From Caldovatus aquaticus (GTDB lineage: Bacteria > Pseudomonadota > Alphaproteobacteria > Acetobacterales > Acetobacteraceae): DNA of 64,000 nt. The position numbers and the translations under genes were made by a program. The DNA lies in assembly GCF_019458025.1 (NCBI RefSeq), contig NZ_JAHZUY010000013.1, positions 17,115 to 81,114 on the forward strand, in the 5' to 3' direction. The notes under the pieces are model-generated. The model was not told the DNA's origin, did not search any database, and saw only the letters and a list, made by a program, of their open reading frames with translations. This document shows positions 18,266 through 26,559 of the stretch, in pieces (position 1 is the stretch's first letter; each line of letters begins with the position of its first letter).

Positions 18266-18499
18266 ATGCCCAGGTGCGATCAGTGCGGCAACGACTACGA
18301 CAAGACCTTCCAGCTGACCAAGGACGGCCGGACCTGGACCTTCGACAGCTTCGAATGCGCGATCCAGGCGGTCGCGCCCGTCTGCCCGAACTGCGGCGTG
18401 CGCGTCGCCGGGCACGGCGTGGAGGAGGGCGGGCAGATCTACTGCTGCGCGCATTGCGCCCGCGCCCGGGGCGCGCACGAGGTGAGGGACCGGGCCTGA
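18266..18499 (+). CDS. small Cys-rich zinc-binding (prokaryotic metallothionein-like) protein
   Basis: A 77-residue protein with eight cysteines and nearby histidines: Cys4, Cys7, Cys31, Cys40, Cys43, Cys60, Cys61 and Cys64, plus His50 and His63. The layout CxxC near the start, FECAI, VCPNCG, GHGVE, then CCAHC matches the small proteins often annotated as prokaryotic metallothionein, seen widely in proteobacteria. It should bind two or more Zn ions in a zinc-ribbon-like fold. GGGAGGAGAGGC precedes the ATG closely. It stands alone upstream of the rpsB promoter. Confidence 0.8.
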   Translation: MPRCDQCGNDYDKTFQLTKDGRTWTFDSFECAIQAVAPVCPNCGVRVAGHGVEEGGQIYCCAHCARARGAHEVRDRA

Positions 18500-18593
18500 G
18501 CGCCCGCCCCGGCCCGGCAGGCGCCGCCCCGCCGCGGCGCGCCGGGCGCCGCTGATCCCGCCGCGCGGCCGCGCCGGCGCGCCCGGCGGCGGC

Positions 18594-18622
18594 TTGCGCC
18601 GGGGCATCGTTTCCGCCATATC
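18594..18622 (+). promoter_or_regulatory. candidate sigma70 promoter of rpsB-tsf
   Basis: TTGCGC and CATATC are 17 bases apart, giving a transcript start near 18629 and a leader of about 136 bases before the rpsB ATG. A long leader is usual for autoregulated rpsB; no specific S2-binding structure was assigned. Confidence 0.45.
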
Positions 18623-18764
18623 CCCGCCGCCGGCGCGGGCCCCGCCCGTGCCGGCAATCCGCACGCGGCGCCCCCTTCCTGCATCCTCAGGCAAGGGTCC
18701 GGTCCCCCGGCGACGGGGGGACGCCGCGGAGGCCCAACCGGACCACCAGGAAGGAGTCTCGCCC

Positions 18765-19661
18765 ATGGCGATGCCCGAGGTCACCCTGCGCCAGCTGCTC
18801 GAGGCCGGCGTCCATTTCGGCCACCATACCCGGCGCTGGAACCCGAAGATGGCGCCCTACATCTTCGGCGTGCGCAACCAGGTCCACATCCTGGATCTGC
18901 GCCAGACCGTGCCGATGCTGGAGCGCGCGCTGCGCGCGATCCGCGACGTGGTCGCCGCCGGCGGGCGGGTGCTGTTCGTCGGCACCAAGAAGGCCGCCGC
19001 CGAGTACGTGGCCGAAGCGGCGAAGCGCTGCGGCCAGTACTACGTCAACCACCGCTGGCTGGGCGGCACCCTGACCAACTGGAAGACCATCACCGCCTCG
19101 ATCCGACGCCTGCGCCAGCTCGAGGAGCAGCTCGCCGGCAATACCGCCGGCCTGACCAAGAAAGAGATCCTGATGCTGACGCGCCAGCGCGACAAGCTCG
19201 AGCGCGCGCTCGGCGGCATCAAGGAGATGGGCGGCCTGCCCGACATCCTGTTCGTCATCGACACGGTGAAGGAGAAGCTCGCGATCGAGGAGGCCAACAA
19301 GCTCGGCATCCCGGTCGTGGCGGTGGTGGATTCCAACTCCGACCCCTCCGGCATCGCCTACCCGATCCCCGGCAACGACGACGCGATCCGCGCCATCAAC
19401 CTCTATTGCGACCTGGTGGCCGCCGCCGTGCTCGACGGCATCTCGGCCGAGCTGCAGGCCTCGGGGGTGGACATCGGCGCCGCCGCCGAGCCGCTGCCGG
19501 AAGAGCTCCCGCCCGAGGCGGCGGGCGAGCCGCTGTTCGAGGGCGAGGCGCCGGGCCGGGCGCTGGCCGCGATGGACCGCGAGGATATGGAGCGGGAGCT
19601 GCGCGAGGAGCTCGCCCAGACGGGCGGCGGCGCGGACGAGGCCCGGCCGGGCCAGGGCTGA
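18765..19661 (+). CDS. rpsB: 30S ribosomal protein S2
   Basis: A 298-residue S2 protein. The signatures [36 protein letters not shown] and VDSNSDP are all present. S2 joins the small subunit late and recruits S1. The last 60-70 residues are an acidic, alanine-rich extension beyond the E. coli length, as in many alphaproteobacteria. AAGGAG lies upstream of the ATG. It heads the conserved rpsB-tsf-pyrH-frr block; tsf starts 32 bases after its stop. Confidence 0.98.
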   Translation: MAMPEVTLRQLLEAGVHFGHHTRRWNPKMAPYIFGVRNQVHILDLRQTVPMLERALRAIRDVVAAGGRVLFVGTKKAAAEYVAEAAKRCGQYYVNHRWLGGTLTNWKTITASIRRLRQLEEQLAGNTAGLTKKEILMLTRQRDKLERALGGIKEMGGLPDILFVIDTVKEKLAIEEANKLGIPVVAVVDSNSDPSGIAYPIPGNDDAIRAINLYCDLVAAAVLDGISAELQASGVDIGAAAEPLPEELPPEAAGEPLFEGEAPGRALAAMDREDMERELREELAQTGGGADEARPGQG

Positions 19662-19693
19662 GGCCGGAAGCAACCGAGGGGAGACGACACGCC

Positions 19694-20620
19694 ATGGCCG
19701 AGATCACGGCGGCGATGGTCCGCGAGCTGCGCGAGAAGACCGGCGCCGGCATGATGGACTGCAAGAAGGCGCTCAGCGAGACCGGCGGCGACATGGAGGC
19801 CGCGGTGGACTGGCTGCGCAAGAAGGGTCTCTCGGTCGCAGCCAAGAAGAGCGGGCGCGTCGCCGCCGAGGGGCTGATCGGCGTCGCCAGCGGCCCGAAG
19901 GTCGCGGGGATGGTCGAGGTCAACGCCGAGACCGACTTCGTCGCCCGCAACGAGATGTTCCAGAACTTCGTCGCCGAGGTGGCGGGCCTCGTGCTGTCGG
20001 TCGGCGAGGACGTGGAGGCGCTGAAGCGCGCCACCTATCCCGGCACCACCCACACGGTGCAGGACGAGCTGACGCGGCTGATCGCCACCATCGGCGAGAA
20101 CATGACGATCCGGCGCGCCCGCCGGCTGCAGGTCGAGAACGGCGTGGTCGCGACCTATGTGCACAACGCCGTCCGCCCGGGGCTCGGCAAGATCGGCGTG
20201 CTGGTCGCGATCGAGGGGCCGGGCGAGCTCGAGGTGCTCGAGACCCTCGGGCGCCAGGTCGGCATGCACGTCGCCGCCGCCCGCCCCGAGGCGCTCGACA
20301 TCGCCGGCGTGGACCCCTCCGCGCTCGCGCGCGAGAAGGCGGTGCTGATGGAGCAGGCGCGCGCCTCCGGCAAGCCCGAGGCGATCGTCGAGAAGATGGT
20401 CGAGGGCCGGATCCGCAAGTACTACGAGGAGGTCGTCCTGCTCGAGCAGGTCTGGGTCCACGACGGCGAGACCCGGGTGAAGGAGGTGGCGCGCAAGGCC
20501 GGGGTGAGGATCACCGGCTTCGCCCGCTTCCAGCTCGGCGAGGGGATCGAGCGGCAGGCGAGCGACTTCGCCGCCGAGGTCGCCGCCGCCGCGGGTGCGT
20601 CCGCCGCCGGCGCTTCCTGA
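19694..20620 (+). CDS. tsf: elongation factor Ts
   Basis: A 308-residue EF-Ts. The N-terminal UBA-like part holds the signature [16 protein letters not shown], and the core has TDFVARN, which contacts EF-Tu. The C-terminal helical module has EQVWV. EF-Ts catalyses GDP release from EF-Tu. It follows rpsB by 32 bases with GAGGGGAG before the ATG, and the pair is transcribed together in nearly all bacteria. The end is Ala/Gly/Ser-rich. Confidence 0.98.
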   Translation: MAEITAAMVRELREKTGAGMMDCKKALSETGGDMEAAVDWLRKKGLSVAAKKSGRVAAEGLIGVASGPKVAGMVEVNAETDFVARNEMFQNFVAEVAGLVLSVGEDVEALKRATYPGTTHTVQDELTRLIATIGENMTIRRARRLQVENGVVATYVHNAVRPGLGKIGVLVAIEGPGELEVLETLGRQVGMHVAAARPEALDIAGVDPSALAREKAVLMEQARASGKPEAIVEKMVEGRIRKYYEEVVLLEQVWVHDGETRVKEVARKAGVRITGFARFQLGEGIERQASDFAAEVAAAAGASAAGAS

Positions 20621-20720
20621 CAGCCGCGCGAGCCGGCGCCCGCCCCGCCGCCCGGCCTCGCCGCGGCCGGGCGGCTTTGCCTTGCCCGGCCCCGGGGCGC
20701 TGCCTATGGTGCCCCGCCCG

Positions 20721-21497
20721 ATGGACGACCGTTCCGGCCCTGCCGAAGGCCCCGCCGCACCGATGACCGCCGTCAAGCCGCCCCTCTACAAGCGCGTCCT
20801 GCTGAAGGTCTCCGGCGAGGCCCTCATGGGCGAGCGCGAATACGGCCTCGACACCGCCGCCTGCCGGCGCATCGCCGAGGACGTGAAGGGCGTGGTGGAC
20901 CTCGGCGTCCAGGTCTGCCTGGTCATCGGCGGCGGCAACATCTTCCGCGGCGTCTCCGCCGCCGCCGCCGGCATGGACCGCGCCCAGGCCGACTACATCG
21001 GCATGCTCGCCACCGTGATGAACGCGCTCGCCATGCAGTCGGCGCTCGAGAAGATCGGGGTCGCCACGCGCGTGCAGTCGGCGATCCCGATGACCTCGGT
21101 CTGCGAGCCCTACATCCGCCGCCGCGCCGAGCGGCACATGGAGAAGGGCCGCGTCGTCATCTTCGCCGCCGGCACGGGCAATCCGTTCTTCACCACCGAC
21201 ACCGCCGCCGCGCTGCGCGCCGCCGAGATGCGCTGCGACGCGCTGTTCAAGGGCACCCAGGTGGACGGCGTCTATTCCGCCGACCCGCGCAAGAACCCGC
21301 GCGCCGAACGGTACGAGACGCTCACCTACCTCGACATGCTGGCGCGCGACCTGCAGGTGATGGACGCCGCGGCGATCAGCCTCGCGCGGGAGAACAAGCT
21401 GCCGATCGTGGTCTTCAACATCCACGAGCCCGGCGCCTTCACCGCCGTGATGAAGGGCGAGGGGCGCTTCACCACCGTCGTCGAGCAGACCCAGTAG
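20721..21497 (+). CDS. pyrH: uridylate (UMP) kinase
   Basis: A bacterial-type UMP kinase of the amino-acid kinase fold that makes UDP from UMP and [12 protein letters not shown] starts the core; [21 protein letters not shown] and the KGTQVDGVY segment are the usual nucleotide-binding stretches. Start choice is open: ATG 20721 gives 258 residues, ATG 20763 gives 244 (closer to most PyrH), and ATG 20706 is also in frame; none has a strong Shine-Dalgarno site. It is expected to be a hexamer regulated by GTP and UTP. It sits between tsf and frr. Confidence 0.95.
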   Translation: MDDRSGPAEGPAAPMTAVKPPLYKRVLLKVSGEALMGEREYGLDTAACRRIAEDVKGVVDLGVQVCLVIGGGNIFRGVSAAAAGMDRAQADYIGMLATVMNALAMQSALEKIGVATRVQSAIPMTSVCEPYIRRRAERHMEKGRVVIFAAGTGNPFFTTDTAAALRAAEMRCDALFKGTQVDGVYSADPRKNPRAERYETLTYLDMLARDLQVMDAAAISLARENKLPIVVFNIHEPGAFTAVMKGEGRFTTVVEQTQ

Positions 21498-21524
21498 CAG
21501 CAACCGCAGGGGGAGGGTGCGGCC

Positions 21525-22091
21525 ATGCCCGCCGACCTCAAGACGCTCAAGCAGGATCTCCAGCGCCGGATGGAGGGGGCGATCGAGACCTTGAAGCGCG
21601 AGTTCGCCGGCCTGCGCACCGGCCGCGCCAGCCCCGCGCTGCTCGAGCCCGTCCGGGTCGAGGCCTATGGCGGCCACCAGCCGCTCAACCAGGTGGCCAA
21701 CGTCTCGGTCGCCGGCCCGGCGATGCTCTCCGTGCAGGTCTGGGACAAGTCGCTGGTCAAGGCGGTGGAGAGCGCGATCCGCGAGGCCAATCTCGGCCTC
21801 AACCCGCAGACCGAGGGCCAGGTGATCCGCGTCCCCCTCCCCCCGCTGACCGAGCAGCGCCGCAACGAGCTGGTCAAGGCCGCGCACCGCTATGCGGAAG
21901 GGGCGCGCGTCGCGATCCGCGGCGTGCGGCGCGACGGCATGGAGCAGATCAAGGCCTTGGACAAGAAGCACGAGATCGGCGAGGACGAGTCGCGCCGCTG
22001 GCACGACGAGGTGCAGAAGCTGACCGACCTCTACATCAAGAAGGTGGACGAGCTGCTCCACGAGAAGGAGAAGGACATCCGCCACGTCTGA
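21525..22091 (+). CDS. frr: ribosome recycling factor
   Basis: A 188-residue ribosome recycling factor, tRNA-shaped, which with EF-G splits post-termination ribosomes. The signatures LRTGRASPALLEPV (12+ residues of the first coil), NVSVAGPAML and the long C-terminal coiled-coil with IRGVRRDGMEQIK are present. It starts 27 bases after pyrH with GGGGGAGGG upstream. Confidence 0.98.
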   Translation: MPADLKTLKQDLQRRMEGAIETLKREFAGLRTGRASPALLEPVRVEAYGGHQPLNQVANVSVAGPAMLSVQVWDKSLVKAVESAIREANLGLNPQTEGQVIRVPLPPLTEQRRNELVKAAHRYAEGARVAIRGVRRDGMEQIKALDKKHEIGEDESRRWHDEVQKLTDLYIKKVDELLHEKEKDIRHV

Positions 22092-22173
22092 TGGCACGCC
22101 GCGACCACGCGCAGCGGAGCCCGGGGATGGGCCGCATCCAGCCACGCCGCGGGAGCTCCCGCCGCGCCGGGCC

Positions 22174-23019
22174 ATGGCGGACGGCTTGAGCGGCGCCGCC
22201 CGGCCCGGACCGGCCGCGGAGGAGGCTCCGCCGCCGCCGGCCCATGTCGGCATCATCATGGACGGCAACCGCCGCTGGGCGGAGGCGCGCGGCCTGCCGG
22301 TCTCGCTCGGCCACCGCGCCGGGGCGGAGGCGGCGCGCCGGACCATCGAGGCGGCCGGCCGCATGGGCATCTCCTGGCTGACCCTGTTCGCCTTCTCCTC
22401 GGAGAACTGGCGCCGGCCCGCGGAGGAGGTGAGCGCGCTGACCGGCCTCCTCCGCCTCTACCTGCGCAGCGAGGTCGCGACCCTGGTGAAGGAGGGGGTG
22501 CGCCTGCGCGTGATCGGCGAGCACGACCGCTTCGGCCCGGACCTCGCCCGCGCCATCGAGGCGGCGGAGGCCGCCACCGCCGGCGGCACGCGGCTCAACC
22601 TCACCGTGGCGCTCTCCTACGGCGGCCGGGCCGAGATCCTCGCCGCGGCGCGGGCGGTGGCGCGCGCGGCGCGCTCCGGCACGCTCGATCCGGAGGCGCT
22701 CGACGAGACCGCCTTCGCCCGTTTCCTGCACACCGCCGGGATGCCCGATCCCGACCTCATCATCCGCACCTCGGGCGAGCAGCGGCTCTCGAACTTCCTG
22801 CTCTGGCAGGCGGCCTACGCCGAGTTCGTCTTCACCGAGGTGCTGTGGCCCGATTTCGGCCCGGCCGATCTCGCCCGCGCGGTGGCGGAATTCCATCGCC
22901 GCGAGCGGCGCTACGGGCTGCGCCGCGGACCGGCGCCGGCCGGCGGGGCCTCCCCGGCGCCGCCGGCCGAGGGCGGACCGCCGCCGGAGGCGATGCCGCC
23001 GGCCGCCGTGGCGGGCTGA
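22174..23019 (+). CDS. uppS: undecaprenyl diphosphate synthase (cis-prenyltransferase)
   Basis: A 281-residue cis-prenyltransferase that adds isopentenyl units to farnesyl diphosphate to make the C55 carrier lipid for cell wall and LPS. HVGIIMDGNRRWA has the catalytic Asp30, FSSENWRRP is the substrate loop, and RTSGEQRLSNFLLWQ is the C-terminal diphosphate-binding signature. The N-terminus has about 20 extra residues, and the C-terminus a proline/alanine-rich tail. The stop is one base from the cdsA start, so coupled translation is likely. Confidence 0.97.
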   Translation: MADGLSGAARPGPAAEEAPPPPAHVGIIMDGNRRWAEARGLPVSLGHRAGAEAARRTIEAAGRMGISWLTLFAFSSENWRRPAEEVSALTGLLRLYLRSEVATLVKEGVRLRVIGEHDRFGPDLARAIEAAEAATAGGTRLNLTVALSYGGRAEILAAARAVARAARSGTLDPEALDETAFARFLHTAGMPDPDLIIRTSGEQRLSNFLLWQAAYAEFVFTEVLWPDFGPADLARAVAEFHRRERRYGLRRGPAPAGGASPAPPAEGGPPPEAMPPAAVAG

Positions 23020-23020
23020 C

Positions 23021-23938
23021 ATGAGCACGACCGCCTTCGGCGGCGACGAGGGGTCTCCGAGCCGCGCCGCGTCGCCGGGCACGGCGCCCCCCCGCCGCTG
23101 GACCGACCTGCGCAAGCGGGTGCTGTCGGCGCTGGTGCTCGGGCCCGCGGCGCTCGCCTGCATCTGGTTCGGCGCCGCGCTCTGGACCGTGCTGGTCGCG
23201 GCCGCTGCGGCGGTGCTCGCCTGGGAATGGGTGCATCTGTGCGGACTGAGCACCCGCGCCGCGCCGGGGATCGCGGTGCCGGCGGCGGTGCTGGCGGCCG
23301 GCGCGCTGGCGGTCGCGGGCTGGCCGCTGGCCGGCCTCGCGCTGCTGGTCGCGGGCTTCGGCCTCACCTGGATCGGCGCCGCCAGGCTCGGCGCCGCCGG
23401 GCGCCTGCCGGCGCGCGACGGCGTGGCCGTGCCCGCCGGCGCGCTCGCCGCCGGGGTGCTGTACATCGGCCTCGCCGGGCTGGCGCTGATCACGCTGCGC
23501 GACGACAACGACGCGGGCCGCGCGAATGTGCTATTTCTTTTTCTCGTGGTCTGGGCGAGCGACATCGGCGCCTACGTGACGGGCCGTGCGCTGGGCGGGC
23601 CGAAGCTCGCGCCGGCTGTCTCTCCGAACAAGACCTGGTCGGGCGCGGCGGGCGGCTTGGCCGCGGCGGTGCTGGTAGGGACGGCCGCCGCCGCGGTCCT
23701 CGCGCCGGGAGGAGAAGCGTGGCGCAGCATGGCGGTGGCGGCCTTCCTCGGCGTGATGGCGCAGGCGGGGGACCTGCTGGAGAGCTGGATCAAGCGCCGC
23801 TTCCGGGTGAAGGACGCCTCCCGGCTGATCCCCGGGCACGGCGGGCTGCTCGACCGGCTGGACGGCGTGCTGGCGGCGGCGCCGGCGGCGGCGCTGCTCG
23901 CCTGGATCCTCGGTGCGGGGACGCCGCTCTGGCAATGA
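23021..23938 (+). CDS. cdsA: phosphatidate cytidylyltransferase (CDP-diglyceride synthase)
   Basis: A 305-residue inner-membrane enzyme with about eight hydrophobic segments; it makes CDP-diacylglycerol from phosphatidate and CTP. The conserved C-terminal signature is visible as SDIGAYVTGR, PKLAPAVSPNKTWSG and then [10 protein letters not shown]. It begins one base after uppS and overlaps dxr by ATGA at 23935-23938. A short AT-rich stretch near 23530 (codons LFLFLV) is unusual for the region but stays in frame. Confidence 0.96.
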   Translation: MSTTAFGGDEGSPSRAASPGTAPPRRWTDLRKRVLSALVLGPAALACIWFGAALWTVLVAAAAAVLAWEWVHLCGLSTRAAPGIAVPAAVLAAGALAVAGWPLAGLALLVAGFGLTWIGAARLGAAGRLPARDGVAVPAGALAAGVLYIGLAGLALITLRDDNDAGRANVLFLFLVVWASDIGAYVTGRALGGPKLAPAVSPNKTWSGAAGGLAAAVLVGTAAAAVLAPGGEAWRSMAVAAFLGVMAQAGDLLESWIKRRFRVKDASRLIPGHGGLLDRLDGVLAAAPAAALLAWILGAGTPLWQ

Positions 23939-25143
23939 GCGCCGCGGCTCCGGAGAGCGCCGGAAGGGCGCTGCCCCGCCGCGTCAGCGTGCTCGGCAGC
24001 ACCGGCTCGGTCGGGCGCAGCACCGTCGCGCTGCTCGAGGCCGCGCCGCCCGGCACCTTCGCGGTCGAGGCGCTGGTCGCCGGGCGGGACGCCGCCACCC
24101 TCGCCGCCCAGGCGCGGCGGCTCGGCGCACGCCGGGCCGTGCTCGCCGACCCGGCGGGCTACGCGGCGCTGCGCGAGGCGCTCGCCGGCACGGGGATCCG
24201 CGTCGCCGCGGGCGCCGAGGCGGCCGAGGAGGCGGCGGCCGCCGCCGCCGACTGGACGATGGCGGCGATCGTCGGCGCCGCCGGGCTGCGGCCGACGCTG
24301 GCCGCGCTGCGCCGGGGCGGCGTGCTCGCGCTCGCCAACAAGGAGAGCCTGGTCTGCGCCGGCGAGCTGGTGCTGGCCGAGGCCCGCCGCGCCGGCGCCA
24401 CCATCCTGCCGGTGGATTCCGAGCACAGCGCGATCTTCCAGGCGCTCGATTCGCGCGACCCGGCGGCGGTCGAGAAGATCGTGCTCACCGCCTCGGGCGG
24501 GCCCTGCCGGCTGATGGACCAGGCGCAGATGGCGGCGGTGACGCCGGAGATCGCGGTCCGCCACCCGGTCTGGCGCATGGGCGCCAAGATCAGCGTCGAT
24601 TCCGCCACCATGATGAACAAGGGGCTCGAGCTGATCGAGGCGGCGCGCCTGTTCCCGGTGCCGGAGGAGCGGATCGAGGTGCTGGTCCACCCCCAGTCCG
24701 CCGTGCACGGGCTGGTGCAGTACGCCGACGGCTCGATCATCGCCCAGCTCGGCACGCCGGACATGCGCACGCCCATCGCCTACGCGCTCGCCTGGCCGCG
24801 GCGCATGGCGGTGGACCTGCCGCGGCTCGACCTCGCGGCGCTCGGGCGGCTCGAATTCGCGGCGCCCGACCTCGCCCGCTTCCCCGCGCTGCGCCTCGCG
24901 CGCGAGGCCTTGCGGGCGGGCGGCGGCGCCCCCACCATCCTGAACGCGGCGAACGAGGCCGCGGTCGGGCTGTTCCTCGACCGCCGCCTCGGCTTCCTCG
25001 ACATCGCCGCGGTCGTGGAGGAGACGCTCGCGCGGCTGGGGGCGCCGCCGGCCGAGGGGCTGGAGGCGATCCTCGCCCTCGACGCGGCGGCGCGGGAGGA
25101 GGCCCTGCGCTGCGCCGCGGCGCGCCGGATCCGGGCGGCGTGA
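23935..25143 (+). CDS. dxr: 1-deoxy-D-xylulose-5-phosphate reductoisomerase
   Basis: A 402-residue enzyme of the MEP isoprenoid pathway that converts DXP to MEP with NADPH and a divalent metal. LGSTGSVGRST (20-30) is the NADPH site. ANKESLV, PVDSEHSA and SGGPCR carry the metal and substrate ligands, and HPQSAVHG is the flexible-loop region. The start overlaps the cdsA stop (ATGA). Its product feeds UppS, encoded just upstream. Confidence 0.97.
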   Translation: MSAAAPESAGRALPRRVSVLGSTGSVGRSTVALLEAAPPGTFAVEALVAGRDAATLAAQARRLGARRAVLADPAGYAALREALAGTGIRVAAGAEAAEEAAAAAADWTMAAIVGAAGLRPTLAALRRGGVLALANKESLVCAGELVLAEARRAGATILPVDSEHSAIFQALDSRDPAAVEKIVLTASGGPCRLMDQAQMAAVTPEIAVRHPVWRMGAKISVDSATMMNKGLELIEAARLFPVPEERIEVLVHPQSAVHGLVQYADGSIIAQLGTPDMRTPIAYALAWPRRMAVDLPRLDLAALGRLEFAAPDLARFPALRLAREALRAGGGAPTILNAANEAAVGLFLDRRLGFLDIAAVVEETLARLGAPPAEGLEAILALDAAAREEALRCAAARRIRAA

Positions 25144-25232
25144 GCCCTTCCGGGCGCGGCGGGGAGCGCACGCCGCCGCGCCTTCCGGCCGGGCGCGCGG
25201 CGCCGTTCATGCCTGCTCAGGAGAGCTGATCC

Positions 25233-26360
25233 TTGGACCTTCTGCCCGATCCGTTCCGTACCATCCTCGCCTTCGTGGTGGTGCTCGGCGTGCTGGTGTT
25301 CGTCCACGAGCTCGGCCACTACCTCGCGGCGCGCTGGCGCGGCGTGCATGTGGAGGCGTTCTCGATCGGCTTCGGGCGCCCGCTCTGGTCGTGGACCGAC
25401 CGGCGCGGCACGAACTGGCGCGTCGGCTGGATCCCACTCGGCGGCTACGTGAAGCTGCACGGGCAGGAGCATCCGGGCGAGGCGCCGCCCGAGCAGCGCG
25501 CGCGCTACCGCCGCGGCGAGACCTTCCACGAGAAGCCGGTGGGCGACCGCGCGATCGTCGTCGCGGCCGGCCCGCTCGCCAATTTCCTCCTCGCGGCGGT
25601 GCTGTTCGCCGCCCTGTTCGGCACCGTCGGCGTGCCCAGGACCAGCACGGCCGTCGGCGGCGTCGTCGAGGGCTCGGCCGCCGAGCGCGCCGGCCTGCGG
25701 CCGGGCGACCGCGTCCTCGCGCTCGACTCGACGCCGGTGAACCGCTTCGAGGAGCTGCAGCGCTACGTGCAGGCGCGGCCGGGCGTGCCGATCGAGATCC
25801 GCGTCCGCCGTGGCGAGCAGGAACTGACGCTGCGCGCGGTGCCGGAGCCGGCGGGCGCGGCCGCCGCTCCGGGCGGCGCCCGCGGCGGGATCGGGGTGCT
25901 CGGCATCCGCGGCGGAGCGGTGGTCTATGAGCGGCTCGGGCCGCTGGAGGCGATCTGGACCGGCGCGGCCCACACCGCCGAGATCACCTGGCAGACCCTG
26001 GCGGGCGTCTGGCAGATGATCGCCGGCGAGCGCGGCACCGAGGAGCTGGGCGGGCCGCTCCGCATCGCCCAGCTCTCGGGCCAGGTGGCGGAGATGGGCT
26101 GGGCGAGCCTCGTCAGCTTCATCGCCGTGCTGTCGGTCAACCTTGCGCTGATCAACCTGTTCCCGATCCCGCTCCTCGACGGCGGGCACCTCCTGTTCTA
26201 CGCGGCGGAGGCGCTGCGCGGCCGCCCCTTGCCGCCGCGCGCCCAGGAGATCGGGCTGCGGGCGGGCTTCGCGCTGCTGATCACGCTGTTCCTGTTCGCC
26301 ACCTGGAACGACCTGGCGCAGTGGGGGGTGTTCCGCTGGATCGCGGGAATCGCCGGCTGA
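25233..26360 (+). CDS. rseP: RseP/MmpA-like site-2 zinc metalloprotease
   Basis: A 375-residue intramembrane protease. HELGH at 25-29 in the first membrane helix binds zinc. A PDZ domain covers about residues 125-200 (GSAAERAGLRPGDRV). NLFPIPLLDGGH at about 308-319 gives the third zinc ligand. In alphaproteobacteria such proteins cleave anti-sigma factors or signal-peptide remnants. The start is TTG 25233 with GGAGAG upstream. It lies in the standard place between dxr and bamA. Confidence 0.95.
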   Translation: MDLLPDPFRTILAFVVVLGVLVFVHELGHYLAARWRGVHVEAFSIGFGRPLWSWTDRRGTNWRVGWIPLGGYVKLHGQEHPGEAPPEQRARYRRGETFHEKPVGDRAIVVAAGPLANFLLAAVLFAALFGTVGVPRTSTAVGGVVEGSAAERAGLRPGDRVLALDSTPVNRFEELQRYVQARPGVPIEIRVRRGEQELTLRAVPEPAGAAAAPGGARGGIGVLGIRGGAVVYERLGPLEAIWTGAAHTAEITWQTLAGVWQMIAGERGTEELGGPLRIAQLSGQVAEMGWASLVSFIAVLSVNLALINLFPIPLLDGGHLLFYAAEALRGRPLPPRAQEIGLRAGFALLITLFLFATWNDLAQWGVFRWIAGIAG

Positions 26361-26559
26361 CCCCCGGTTGAGAGCCCGCGCCGCGGCGCGGATCGCGGGG
26401 ACAGGCGAGCGCCCGCGCCCGGACGGGGCGGCCGGTCTCCGGGCGCGGTCCGATCCGGGGCAGGGCCGCCGCGGGGCCGTCGTGCAGGGGGTGGCGGGGC
26501 CGCACCGGGCCGGTTAGTGTGCCGCCCCTCCGCAACCCTCGCTTTCGGGTCCGAGTCGC

